From: Pagrus major | Taxonomy: Eukaryota; Chordata; Actinopteri; Spariformes; Sparidae | Assembly (NCBI RefSeq): GCF_040436345.1 | Contig: NC_133220.1 | Span: forward strand, 2,646,556-2,710,555 | Direction of reading: 5' to 3' | DNA length: 64,000 nt | Shown here: positions 25,268 through 37,979 of the stretch, in pieces | How positions within the stretch are numbered: position 1 is the first letter of the stretch | Layout of the letters: the number at the start of each line of letters is the position of its first letter | The notes under the pieces: generated by a model | Told to the model about the DNA's origin: nothing | What the model saw: only the letters and a program-made list of their open reading frames with translations | The model's database searches: none | Position numbers and translations under genes: made by a program

Positions 25268-26479
25268 TCAGACCCATAAATTAAAATCACTTGTATTTCT
25301 TTGATCACAGTTTGAACACAGAAACATCAGAAACAGTCACAACACACAGTTTTGACATTTTTCATGTTTTATTCAAACGTTTGTATAGAAATGATGAAGC
25401 GCTGCCTGAAGTGACATGAAACACTACAAGTGCATCATCAGTGAACAACAGAAACATCAGTGTGTAACTGGACCTGACAGACTGCCTGAGCACCTGGAAA
25501 CATAATAAAGAACCAACACAGGCTCGTCCCAAATAATGGCAACAAATACAAAAGTCACATTATATTTACTTGCAGCTACAAAGTGTTCAGACTGACTGAC
25601 AGTGTTAACAGCAGCTTTAGTTCAGTGAAGTCTGATGGTTTTAAAGCACATGTGGAGCTCAGTCAGGAGCTTTAAGCGCTACAAGCAGTCTGATAATATT
25701 TGGTCAATAGACGGCATTTATACAGCACTGCTGCCCTCATTCATCCATTCACTCACTCACTCACTCACTCACTCACTCACTCACTCACTCACTCACTCAC
25801 TCACTCACTCACTCACCGATGGTGAGATAACATTAAACTACTTTAACAACTCCTGACACACAACGACCTCGTTCATACAATCTTTCCTGGAAGTTGCACT
25901 CTGTTTTACATGAGAAGTGAAAGAAGATTAAAAATACAGCTTGAGAGAGAAGTTCAAACCCTGCAGACTTCCTGTTTTGGCCAATCACTGCTTGAAGTGG
26001 ATGTGAATGTTGGTTTGTCGGTTTCAGGAAGTGAGTCGGACTGATGCCTTTTTACTTTGACAGGATTCTGGGTCCTGCACTTGACTTGGACACTATTTGT
26101 GACTGAGTGCTGTGAGATAAAGTTGAGGACTGTATATGTGTATATTTTGTATATTAACTGTACATTAGCTCGTTAGTTGCGGGAGCAGACATGCTGTGAT
26201 CTTACTGTCTATGATCTGGATGAGGTTCAGGACATGAGGACGGTTCAGGGAGAGATTGTTGCCGTGGTAATGGGACATAGTGATGAAGGCAGAACGAGCT
26301 ACATGCACATCGTCACCCAAACAACCTTCCTTGTGCCATCACAACTATCTGCTTTAACACAACCCCGATCCTAACCTGAACCTCAGATTCATTTAAATGT
26401 TTAAACCAGGTTTTACTTCTCCAACTGAAATAAGTGACCAGACAAAATGTCCTCGCCGTCATCCAGCATGGTCTCAGAC
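25268..26479 (-). other. 3' UTR region of gene C
   Basis: Outer part as in B and D. Inner part (about 25823-26390) is partly unlike the other copies. The distal AATAAA seen in B and E reads AATACA here, so the signal at 25368-25373 is likely used. Confidence 0.5.
25650..25820 (-). mobile_element. Truncated SINE copy in 3' UTR of gene C
   Basis: Only the 3' half remains, with the longest ACTC tract of the cluster (25748-25815). The sequence breaks off right after the tract, at ACCGATGGTGAG. Confidence 0.65.
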
Positions 26480-29400
26480 TCAAAGGTGTTCTGACTGGTT
26501 TTTATCAATTAGGGTTCCCAGTGCAGTGTCTCTTTGTCCGTTGGTTGTGTTTGGTGTTGAACCTGGATCTGCAGGAAACAGAACAAAGTTATACTAAAGA
26601 AAATCCCAAATGTCTTGATCCTACTCTGAGTGTTAATATACACAGAATGATTAATGTCAGAGAGGATAAAACAACTGTCAAGACTCTGAACATCAGATAC
26701 ATATAAAGAATGAGTTGTGTCTGTTCATCATGAAATGTTGATACAATATTTAATCTTACCTTCTGCACGATTTAGCTTGTTGCGATTCTTGATGTAAAGC
26801 CCAGCTGGAACAGCAGCAACAGCAAACAGAGCGATGAAAACTCCAGCAACAACACAAACAACAACAAATCCAGTGTTGGACCCTGAAACAGATACAAAGT
26901 GAGTGCATCAGTCAGAACGTCAGTGCAGATGATAAACAGCAGACTGGACCTCACAGCTCACACAGAACAACTAAAGGTGAGTCTGCTCCTGAAATCTGAA
27001 CTTGTTTCACATGAAAACTCCACTGGGATGAATGTGAGCAGGAACAGTGATGTGAGCTCTGATCTCAGGTCCAGTTTCCTCCTGCTGGGCTCCACAGCTC
27101 AGAGGCTGCTTCTGGTTCTGGTCCCAGCAGTGAAGAAATAAATGGACTCAGTTACAGTCCATCACTTTGATCTGACAGTAAAAACACAGGATCATCTGAT
27201 AAAATATAAAACTTCTTCACAATACTTTTACTGATACTTTTACACTTTTACTCAAGTGGACTTTTACTTGTAACAGAGTATTTTTACTTTGTGTTTCTGC
27301 TACTTTCACTTCAGTAAAGTATCCGAGTACTTCTTCCACCACTGACTACTGTCCAGAAACATGAAGGTTAAAATCACTGTGAGCTTCTTGGTGCTGGTCG
27401 GCTCCACAGTTATTGGGCCTGATGGGAGCAGATCAACACACAGTCTGTAGATTATTGAAGTTGAGTCTCAGTAGAAGACAGAAGTTTTCACTCAGTTTGA
27501 AACATTTTAAACATTTTTAAAATCTGATGAGGATCCTTTAGATCTGATTAATAAAAAGTGTGACTATATGTAATGAGAGGGACTTTTTACAGTGTAAAAA
27601 TGAGCCTGGTGCTGCCCTCTAGTGGACAAACTGTGTCATGAAGACTCTGATTCTCAGTCACAGTCAAACATCAGTAAATGTTGGAGGTGCTGAACATTTC
27701 TTCACTCCTGGTTTCAGGCTCAGACAGAAGAGGAAGACTCCTGCTCAGATGTATAAACCACAGTGTTACAGTTCATCTCATGTTTTCATCTTATTTTCAC
27801 TTTAAGTCAAAACTTAATGCTGGATTTTAAGTTAATTCATCTTGTAATTAACCAACTCTGCTGCAGTTAATGAATAAAGTACCAGGAAGCTGTTTGTCAT
27901 GTTGGACCTTCACTGCAATACAACGGTTATAATTACAAGTTTACATCGTCCAGTAAAAACTGCAGCTCCACAGCCTTTATGTTCAGTGTCATGAAGAAGT
28001 ATCTGACTCCTTCCTGATTTATTCCATGTTTGTATATTTGTCACATTTAATTGTTTCAGATGTTCAAACAGAATCAAATATGAGGCAGAGACAACCTGAG
28101 TTAACACAAAATACAGTTTCTAAATGAGCAATTTAATTATTGAAGGCAAAAACCAGGACGACAAAGTCTTTTTAAAATCATTGAACACTAAGAATGATGT
28201 CACCATTAAGAGGCTCATGGGTTTCAGCATGAATGAAGGTTTTCAGGCCCTAAATCACACCCTGCTTCTTCATCTATTTTACTGTCACTGGGACCATAAC
28301 TGACTAAATGAACATCATGTTGAGTTGAAGAAGACTTGAAACTAGAGACTGAGACCATGAACTCATCAGGAGACTGTTTACTGAGGGAATAAATCAGGTG
28401 AGAAGCAGCTTCCACACAATCACACCTCTTTCTGAGCCCAGTGGAGTCGCCCCCTGCTGGTCGGTAGAAAGACTGCAGGTTTAAGGCACTTTCACACCTG
28501 AAGGCTTCGACTATATTTTATACAGTCGATGATCGGGACTGTTTTAAGTTTAAAAAGTTTTAAGTTGATTAAAAAAAATCAAGACTCACTAAAAAATTAT
28601 CTTGAATTGACATCACATGAGATTTGTTGTCTGATATATTTTTCATTTCACTAAAGTCAGAGAAAAAACGTGTTTTAAAATATGAAACATTAAGTGTTTA
28701 AAAGCTTTTGTTTGAGTCTCTGACAACAACTCAGATTAACAAACATTCAGAGACAGACGGGTACAAGTACTCAAGTACTGAGCTTATAATTGTACTCTAA
28801 TTTATGTAACTTTAAACTTCTACTTCACTATATTTCAGAGGTAATATTGTACTTTTTACTCCACTACATTAATCAGACAGATAAAGTTACTAGTTACTTT
28901 GATCTAGACTCATAAAATATAATTATATGTAGAGTTAAAGTTTGCTCCTAGTTTTCAGTCTGAGTTCAGTTTGTAGTTGAGAAATAAAATAATAAAGTCA
29001 TCAGTGAGTAAACTCTTCTCTTCCTGTCTGAGTGTCTTCATGGTGTTTGTTGTGTGATTCATGTGTAACTCGGCTGCTGTAACGCTGCAGTTTGTCATTG
29101 GGATTAATAAAGTCTCTCTCTAATCTCTCTAATCTAAACAGAGCTCACAGTGACGCCTCTCTGACGGCTTCACTCTGCTGTTGCTGTGCTTTCTGTCTCC
29201 AGGGCTGCAGACCTGTTGGGAGCTTCATCAGCAGCAGGGGACACACCTGGGCCTGATGTGCTCCATGTATAGAAATCCTTCAGAACATCTGCTCACACAT
29301 CTTTGTGTCGTGGCTTTTGGTTTCCTTTGGTTTGTTTTTACAGCTCAACATCCACACAGCACATCTTCACTCATCCACTGCTACACTACTGACTGCACTC

Positions 29401-32400
29401 ACTCCTCCAGCTGTTTGTGAAACAACACGACTAGAACAGAATCTCACCTGGTTCTGGAGCTGCACCTGTGAAGATAACAAGACATGTAGTGAGACATCAG
29501 TTATAAAGGACAATTACAGGATTATAAATGAAACATGATGTTTCCTGTTCATCACTTCTCTGCTTGTACATGAGGATTACAGTGTGTTTAAGAAGGAGAG
29601 AAACATGAAGAACAGAGAAACAGGAACCTTAATTACACCTCGTTACATTGTTAGACAGAACAAGACAAGTAAAACTTCTCTAACTTCTCTTTTTTCATCA
29701 ACTAAAACACTTTTTCTGACTCACATCATGACAGAAACACATCAACAGTGAAGACTTTACAGCAGCTCCTGAACTTTTACACATTTGTTGTGCTTAAAAA
29801 AACATTAAAGGACGTCATGTGAACTTTGTTGTCTATTTACATTAAAGTAATAAAGAAAATGTGTTATGAAATGTGAAACACAGGGTCATTAAGAGCTTGT
29901 CCCCTTCTGTTAACAGGGCTCAGGTGTGGCCACTTTAATAGGAACACCTGTACAATCTAAAGCAGGGCTGAGCAACATATACAATATATACTGTTGTCAT
30001 GATGTGAGACTATTTATTGTCTTAGATATTTGATATTCTCACATGGTGATATATCATAACTGTTGTCTGTTCCTGGTTTTAAAGGCTCATTACAGTAAAG
30101 TGACGTCATGTTCTGAACTCACCAGACTGTTCGACTTGTTCTGATACTTTCTTTACCCACTGAGTCATTATATCCACATTAATGATGATTATTGATCAGA
30201 AATCTCATCGTGTTAATGTTTTGTGAAAGTAACAATCGTCATCCCTACAATATTATCACAGTAGGGCCTGTTTGGTCAAACATATTGAGTTATTTGATTT
30301 TGTGGCCCCGTCCAAACATAATAATTAATTAACTAAATGAACACATGAATCAAGTGTATGTGTAACACTGAATTTTAGACGTCCACTTCAGGTGTTAAGG
30401 GGAATTTATTATGTACAAAAGATATCTGAACAGACATAAACAGATAAACACACACTTATTAGTGTCCAGAATCGGATGTAAACCAGCTGCACTGTATCTG
30501 CTGCGGCTGGACTTCCTCTGCAGTTGATACAACGGTTACCACGACAACAGTTGCCCGCAGCAACCACCACGCTTTCAGTTGCTACCGCCATCTACTGGCG
30601 TAAGGTAGTAACTGTTTCAGCCCGGCCGGGACCAGGTGTGTCTACACAGGTAAATTTAATCAGAAAATGAAGGGGGTGACCCAGTTAACAATGCAAACAA
30701 TATCTCACTAAAATGACCAGGCTGCCACATATGTGCTCATATTGTAGTCATGTATCATCACACACAGAATAACAAACACACTGTGGCCACTTTATTAGGC
30801 CCACATTAATGATCTGATGCAATCCAACACAACTGTCCTGACTCAAACTTCACTTTTATGATGAAATATGAAGTAAAATAAAGATTTGTGTGTGTTGCAG
30901 TTTGATACTATGAGATTCATGATGCACAAAACTTCTCAATGAGCTTCATAACTGTCCTCAGATGTTTCCTCTGAAACATATTTACTGTAAAGAGAGTGAG
31001 TGTAACACTGGGAATCTAACTGCATCACATACAGCACATATAGTGTTAATAATTAATAAACGTTCATTCTCTCTCTAATCTCTGGTGACTGATGAACCAA
31101 CGTCATCATCAAGGAATTTTTCACTCAGTTTAAAACATTTAAAATTATTTACATATAAAATCACAACTAGGAAGAATCTCACCTGGGATATACACAGGGA
31201 TCACAGCAGCAATCTGATGGCTGTTTTCCCTCTGCGTAGCTACACAGCGATAGGTGTCGGTCTTGGTCACAGTAATGTTGACAGTGATGTATGAATATCT
31301 TCCTTGTTTTGACTCCTTTCGCTCCTCAGCAGGAAGAGTGTGACCAGCACTGTCCTTCCACTCTACTGTAAGAGGTGGATCACCATGAGCTTCACACTGC
31401 AGCAGCGCCCAGTCATTTGTATCAGCAAGTGTATCGATATTTGGCTTTGGAGCTAAACCTGTGAACACATTATAAACAACACATTATAAAGAGACAGTTT
31501 CAGCATTATTAATGTAATATTGGGATTTTGTTCATCCACACTCTGCTTGTATCCAGTTTACAGTGCGAAGAGAAAAACAAAAAAAAAGCCGGTAATACTT
31601 TATAATAACGATCATTAGTAAGTCCTTTGTAAGACATTAGTTAATGATGAACAAATCATGAACAAAACATTAATAAACCTTTGTAAATGATTAGTTAATA
31701 CTAAATTAACATATCACAAATATGTTGTAAGTCATCTGCAAATGACTTGTTAACCATGAAATATTCATGAACTAATCATTAGTAAATGATTACTTAATGA
31801 TTTGTTGATATATTATGAATGAGTTGTGAGCCAAAGTGATTATAAGAAATTGTTAGTGCTGTTAACATGTCACACATATGTTGTAAGTCATCTACCCCTG
31901 ATTAGTTAATTATGAAATATTCATGAACTAATCATTAGTAAATGTTTACCTAATGATTTGTTATGTAATGAAGTATGCTGCTCCTTGGTACATGAAAAGT
32001 TGAAATTTAAGATTAGAGGGCTGCTGAAAAGTTTGTAAATAACTTACATATATAATTTGTGACAGGTAAGAAAGAACTACAAATGATATGAACACATTCT
32101 CATGTGATGATGTTTACACTTTAGATTAGGGGGATGCAAAAGCCCTTGTAAATGACTTATAGATGATTCAGTAATACATTTACACATGAGTCATAAAAGA
32201 TGAAGAACAGGCCTCTTTCATTACATAACAAATCATTAGGTAAACATTTACTAATGATTAGTTCATGAATATTTCATGGTTAACAAGTCATTTGCAGATG
32301 ACTTACAACATATTTGTGATATGTTAATTTAGTATTAACTAATCATTTACAAAGGTTTATTAATGTTTTGTTCATCATTTGTTCATCATTAACTAATGTC

Positions 32401-35400
32401 TTACAAAGGACTTACTAATGATCGTTATTATAAAGTGTTACCAAAAAGCCTCCAGCATCATTTTATGGGAAGATATTTCAAACATTTTAAACTGTTTCCA
32501 GTTTGAGGCAGACACACAAATACAGTCAACTTGTTAAACTGAACTATAAAGATTGTAATAAAATATAAAACAGTGTTCAAAGGTAAACACACCTGATGTG
32601 TCACATGTGAGAACTACTTTAATTATGCTGCCTGAAAGAAAAATTAACCATAAAGTCAGTTGAACTTCTGCCAAGAGAAGGTTGTGAAAGATTTAACTGG
32701 GTTGTTTTATTTATTTTTACAATTATATTTATTTAAACATGAGTGTTTAATGTCAACGAGGGCAGACTGAATATTAGAAACTCTTCTCAGCATCTACACA
32801 AACAACACAGTTCAGAAGCACCAAGAGATGAGCAGATGATGCTGAAGCTCCAAAGCTTGTTTGACTCTGTGACGTGAACTTTTCCAACAGAAACAACTGT
32901 TTCTAACAGAATCCAGCTGCACTTACATTTGACTCTACGTACGTATGATTGGTGCATCGCTTCAATGTTTTAAAATTAAATGATCTTTTCCTTCCCTAAA
33001 GGTTGGTCCAGTGAAGGGACGGGAGGATGAAGACTTTGATTGTGGTTTGCTATAAAAACACTAGTTGATAAGTTGATGATGGTGAATTACCATTATTGAG
33101 ATAAATGTGAGTTTCCACACCAGTGACATAAAAAGCTGTCCAGCTCAATAACGTACAGTCATATTGATTCTGATTTATTTTGAATTGTCACAAGATGAGC
33201 CTGCTTCTTTCCTGTGATACTAAAATATCTGTGATGCAGTACATAAATATAAACATTGTTACATAAATATTAAACATGAAGTTAAAATTCATGAACCCAG
33301 AATGAACCTGGGACTAAACTACATTAATAAAGTAGATTACATTATTCTGTCACGTCAGTAAAAAGACTTTATATGGAGACTTTTTGGGAAAAATGCAGTA
33401 ATTAATTATTTGACTGCAGCATATTGCACAATAACTTCTTCATGTAATTAGACAATCTGAATAAAAGTATTAGATTTAATAACACACAGGCTTCTTGGAT
33501 TAAAAGATGTTGTTGTATAACTATAATATAATAAACGTGTCCACCTTTAAGTGACGAGTGATCCCAGTCAGTTCAACACAGAGAGGTTCAGGCCCACAGA
33601 TGTTAGTGTTTAGACTGACAGGCCTGAGAAGACATTTACAGAAACACCTGCAGAGGTGGAGAGTGACGTCATCAGAATCAGGACTCACCTGGGATGTTTT
33701 CACCTGTTCTGTCTCTTAATGTTATAAGGTGCGGAGGATGCACGCGACCCGATATTTACGTGTAAAATTAATAAATAAACATAAAACATATTTTCATGTT
33801 GACGACAGAAGTCAACACACACATATTACACCTCATCTGAAAGCTGACATGTTCGTTTTTATCAACACATTTAGGAACCTGAAATAAAGATTTACGACAT
33901 CACAACAGCAGCGTCTCACTTTACGGCAGTAAACAGTTAGCTGCTTACTAGCTAGCCTGTGTAGCCGCAGTTAAAATGTGTTTATAGGTGTAAAAACAGA
34001 CATTTATAGACGAACAGCGGCTCGTTTTAAAGACAAAAGTCCACCCCTTAAATCCAGCGCGTTTAAACGGAAGCGGAAGTTAAAACCACCACAATAAAAG
34101 TCGATTGCGTCCCTCGTTTATTTTTAGCGCCGCTCGTCAAACTTCCAAACAACTTCATTTTAATCAATTTGAAGTATCGACAACAGATTTGACCAATGAT
34201 GTTCAGTATCTCTGAAATCAGTAAACGCCCCGGAACAAAACCAACCAATCAGCATCTTTCTACGACCTAAAGGGACGAACCTAACGGGCTTTTAACTGCA
34301 TCAGCCAATCACAGGACAGCATCTTTACCTCAGCGCCACACGTGTGTTATTGACAGCTGCTCTCATCCAATGGGAAGTCAGCACCGTGAAAACACTCTGA
34401 GTCAGCAGCCAATTAAATTACCTGTGTGACCATATATGGAAGTGACTGTTGTCGGACTTCCTGTGGTCGCGGGACACCCACATAACAGAGAAACTTTATT
34501 GATCTGTTTAAGGAGACAAGATTCAATGATAATAAATATGTAAATCTTTATTTAAACACTCACAACATCTTTTTATCGTCAACTTTAACACTGAGGGACA
34601 TTTTCCAGCATCTTAAAGGGATTTATTATCATCATTTGGTAACTTTGGAGAAGTTTTAGAGAGCTCTGTGGACATCTGCTGGAGATAATCTGTACTGCAC
34701 TTTCTAAAATATCTCAGAGCCTCTTCTGTCTGTCAGCCTAAAATTTGGTTCAGACATTTTAGACAAGTTGAGGGAGAGATCCTGTGAATTTCAGCCTGAT
34801 GGCCCAGATTATAGCTTATTAATTTAATTTAAAAAATCAAATGAAACAAACAAACAAAATAAAACTTGTACTTTTTCTCTGTTTAATCATTTACCAGTTC
34901 AACTCTCTCTGAGCTTTAAATAAGATCAACACAGCTGATAAACCTCAGAGTGTTTGCTTTACAGTGATGTAGTGGACATGTATCAGCTCCTCGTGGTCTT
35001 TGTATTATACAGTTTAAAATGAGTAAATATTAAGAGGCAGAGACGCACAAAATCAAAATGAACCCCCAAGAGGTTAAGACTTGATCTGAAAGGCAAAACA
35101 AACACATGTTAGATTGTTTTGAAACAGACAGGTAATACTGTGTAAAAGTCATATTTCATCTACTATAGACGGCTGAAATTTCATTGCACAGAGACATAAT
35201 CTGCAGCGTGTCTCTGATATCAGGCATGTTTGATACAGAGGTCATCTCTCCAGATGTGGCTGCAGCTCTGTGGGCTCGAGGCCCTGCCAGATGTGTATTC
35301 TGACCACAACAAAAGTCCATCTGGGACTCTTGAACCAGTCGCAGCAGTAAATGAGCCGACATCTTTAACTGTTTAATGAAAGCACTCACCAACAACAAGC

Positions 35401-36936
35401 TCAATGTAGAATGTTTGTCTCGGCTGAAGACGTGGAAAATCGCAGCTGTAGTTCCCGCTGTCGGCCATCTTCATATTTTTGATCTTTATGGAGGCGTCGC
35501 CGTTCTTCAGTTGATCTTGAAAATGTGAGACTCGATCTTTGAACTGCTCATCTTGACCTGGACGGCCGTTATTGTAATGAATGCCTGCATCATACATGAA
35601 CACCTCCTTCTGACCATCTTTCCTCCAGTCAAACAGCTTTCCTGTGATGTCCTCCTTGGTGCTGAGGGAACAGGGTAAAACAGCATCATCATCTTCTTTC
35701 ACAACCACTTTGACACCTGGAAGATAAAAACACGTGTTACTCAGTATGTTAACATGCAGAGTCACCAGGAAACAAAGTCAGATAACAACTTTACAAACCA
35801 CAACAATAACTCACACACCTGTTTCCTCTAACATAATAGTTTTGGTTGTGTTGTGCTTGTACTGACATATTTTAAGTATATTTAAAGCTATGGTCTACGA
35901 TTTGATAGATTGATCATTATTATTAACATTATTTAGATGGTGGTTATGGTCCAATAGTGCGACCTACACAATGTGAAGAGTAAAAGGAACCAAATAAATC
36001 CATTTTCTCTAGCGCCTGCAAAACTGAAAAGAAATTGACCAATAGGAGCCATCTGGTCCAAATGGCTCCTATTGGTCAATTTCTAAAATTGCTATCATGT
36101 TTACACCAAATCAGCCTTTTTATTTGCTCGTGGCAGCTAAATGAAGCAGCAATGCAGGTAGATGAATGAAACCCTCCGCTTCACGTTGGGGTTTCAATCA
36201 TCCTGTCCGGATTTATTTCTCCATAACAACCTCTCGCCCGGTCACTACTCAACTGTTTTGCTGACCCTCCTCCCGGTCTTGTCCGTTTGTTTTCAACGAA
36301 GCCTTTGCTAAATCAATATGATGGATTATCATATAGGCGTTACGATGTGTGTATTTGTGTGTCTTATCTGTCATAAACAAGAGATTACGGTTTACGGGCA
36401 CGTTTGTGTTGCGGTCATGGTGCTAATGATGCTAATGACATTACGCTAGCTTGGCTGTGGAGCTTAGCTGTGGACATTGTAATGACTTACAAGATTTATG
36501 TTAGTTTCAACGTGCATTGTTGTAATTTTCCCTATGAATCCGACATCATTACTCTGCATTCAAAGCTGTATTTGGTTTCTGCCGGCTTGTTGCGGGAGGG
36601 TGTGTGTGTGTGTGGGGGGGGGGTGCTTTTTCAAATATTTCTCAGATCGTAGCTTTAAGCTGTACAGTATAGTTTATTAAGTTTTTGTTATTGGGCCTTG
36701 TGTTTGAATTTTACAAAATGTATTGAGCTGGAAACTCTTCAGCTTTAAAACACCAGGAGAAGTTGTAGTTTTATTCATTCATCTTGATTTATTGGACTGG
36801 ATTCAAAGACACAACTAACCACCAAACTATCCTGTTCCTCAGCTGCAACACACAGGTTGTTTTTAACTTTGTAATTCAAATATGTTCACTGTACTTTCTA
36901 AAGGACATCAGATTAAAGCTTCCCAACACACACACG

Positions 36937-36993
<57 letters not shown>

Positions 36994-37815
36994 ACACACA
37001 CACATTAATCAGTAATCATGAAGGAAACAAAAACCAGGAAACATTTTAAGAACCTGTTCGTCTGACTTCTCTTATCATTTATCAGACGATGTCTCCTCAC
37101 CAAGATTAAGTAAAACCACACAAACAGGTGTTACTACATTGTCAAAAAAAATGAGTGTGAGTGTGAGAGAGAGGAGGACTACAACCAAATAAACTTCTCT
37201 GGTTTTTATATAAATGAGGTAACTTTAAACTTGTCATCCCCAAATAAACACACAATCGAAAATGATAATCAATAAACTAGAAGCTACAATGAGACAAATT
37301 CACACCTGACCTGAGTCAGTTATAAGACCTGACCTCCACCTGCTGTGATCGTTGGTTTGTGACAAAAGTCCAAACAGTTTGAGGATCACTGAGTCTCGAC
37401 TCACATGAAGATTTATTTATTTAATCTTCACAAAACATGATTAAAATGTTTTTTCAGACAGAAAGTCAGAATTCTGATTCCAGCTTCTGAAGGAGGAAGG
37501 AGACAACACACGCACACACAACACTAGTGAAGACGCCACATCATTATAGAGCATCAATCCAATCAATACTGTCGATGTGTGCTGATTATCAGGGTACATG
37601 TGACGTCACAGCGCGCTGAGCAGGTGTCTTGTACAAAGCAGGAAGCAGCTGATGAACATCCAGCATGTTTCCACATTGTTCCGCTGCTCAGATGAAACAA
37701 AGTGAGAATTAAAGACTGTCAGTGAGTGATGATCAGTTTTCTTACCGTCTCCAGCAGCAGACGTTTCTCCAGAGCAGCTCAGCAGACAGAGACACACGAG
37801 AGGAAGAAGCTCCAT
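26480..37815 (-). CDS. Gene C: B7/butyrophilin-like Ig membrane protein, linker exon split and Ig2 lost
   Basis: Predicted exons are signal 37815-37746, V 35716-35390, Ig1 31458-31183, a possible 18-nt exon 29465-29448, TM 26882-26760 and tail 26568-26480. The 39-nt linker exon is split by a TTAA-flanked insertion (33720-35073). Because that exon is phase 1-1, skipping it would keep the frame and give V-C-TM. The Ig1 exon starts GLAPKPN and is the most divergent Ig1 in the cluster. The TM exon is 41 codons and ends KLNRAE. The tail is unlike those of B, D and E: it starts DPGSTPNTTNG, ends QSEHL, and is 29 residues with no Tyr. The intact V and Ig1 exons argue against an old pseudogene, but splicing across the broken linker needs transcript evidence. 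Confidence 0.65.
29448..29465 (-). CDS. Possible 18-nt micro-exon (GAAPEP) left from the Ig2 or Ig1 start in gene C
   Basis: On the minus strand an acceptor (..cttcacag) is followed by 18 nt encoding GAAPEP and then gtgagat, a good donor. Phase is 1-1. The sequence equals the first codons of the Ig1 exons of E and F. It sits where gene C lacks its Ig2 exon, so it is either a deletion scar or a usable micro-exon. Only RNA evidence could tell. Confidence 0.3.
30361..30729 (-). mobile_element. Solo LTR, 369 bp, in gene C intron
   Basis: Read on the minus strand it begins TGTGGCAGCC and ends GTGTTACA, with AATAAA near its end. The 4-bp target duplication is TATG (30357-30360 and 30730-30733). 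Gene A has the empty site (GTGTATGTGCTC). Superfamily not determined. Confidence 0.8.
31591..32442. mobile_element. 852-bp non-autonomous element with about 215-bp terminal inverted repeats
   Basis: The element starts GGTAATACTTTATAATAACG and ends with the inverted, nearly identical sequence. The arms stay closely matched for about 215 bp. A perfect 8-bp target duplication, AAAAAGCC, lies at 31583-31590 and 32443-32450. A third, partial copy of the arm sequence lies internally at about 31855-31980. No ORF of note. An 8-bp duplication fits hAT or P-like elements; the family is not assigned. It lies in the Ig1-linker intron of gene C only. Confidence 0.9.
33689..33719 (-). pseudogene. Gene C linker exon, 3' piece, separated by insertion
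   Basis: These 31 nt equal the last part of the 39-nt linker exon (encoding ..RDRTGENIP in A, B, E and F) with its donor intact. They end at a TTAA, where the 1.35-kb insertion starts. The remaining 5' piece is at 35078-35085 with its acceptor. Exon inclusion would need removal of the insertion. Confidence 0.75.
33720..35073. mobile_element. 1.35-kb TTAA-flanked insertion splitting the linker exon of gene C
   Basis: TTAA is duplicated at 33716-33719 and 35074-35077. The same exon in A, B, E and F has it once. I do not see good inverted ends (left TGTTATAAGGTGCGG; right, read inward, CCTCTTGGGGGTTC), so one end may be truncated. No transposase. The middle (34060-34500) is rich in CCAAT boxes. 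Confidence 0.75.
34185..34445 (+). promoter_or_regulatory. Promoter-like cluster: five CCAAT boxes and a CArG box
   Basis: CCAAT occurs at about 34193, 34245, 34304, 34366 and 34409, all on the plus strand. These are followed by a perfect CArG motif CCATATATGG (34430-34439), and a CACGTG E-box-like motif lies near 34339. It lies inside the insertion and is antisense to gene C. Promoter activity is inferred only. Confidence 0.35.
35890..36653. mobile_element. 764-bp element in intron 1 of gene C
   Basis: Absent from the same site in A, B and F. It is bounded by TTTAAAGCT (35881-35889) and TTTAAGCT (36654-36661), a likely target duplication with one indel. Short inverted ends contain CTACGATTTGA and CTACGATCTGA. 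It contains a perfect 23-bp hairpin (36030-36052 and 36062-36084, loop 9) built on ATTGACCAATAGG, and a GT/G-run near 36600. No convincing ORF. Confidence 0.7.
36925..37004. repeat. (CA)n microsatellite, gene C intron 1
   Basis: About 80 bp, mostly CA with a few CG and CC interruptions. Confidence 0.95.
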
Positions 37816-37979
37816 AGTTGTGATGTCCTCTGAGGACTTCACCACACTGATGGTGTCTCTATATGAGCTTCAGACACTCCTCAACACCGTGATTGGTTCA
37901 TCACAACCTGTTTCTGTTTCTCAGCCTGCAGGCAGTGAGAGCTGCAACACGTCCGGTACAAACCTTCACAATAAAACAG

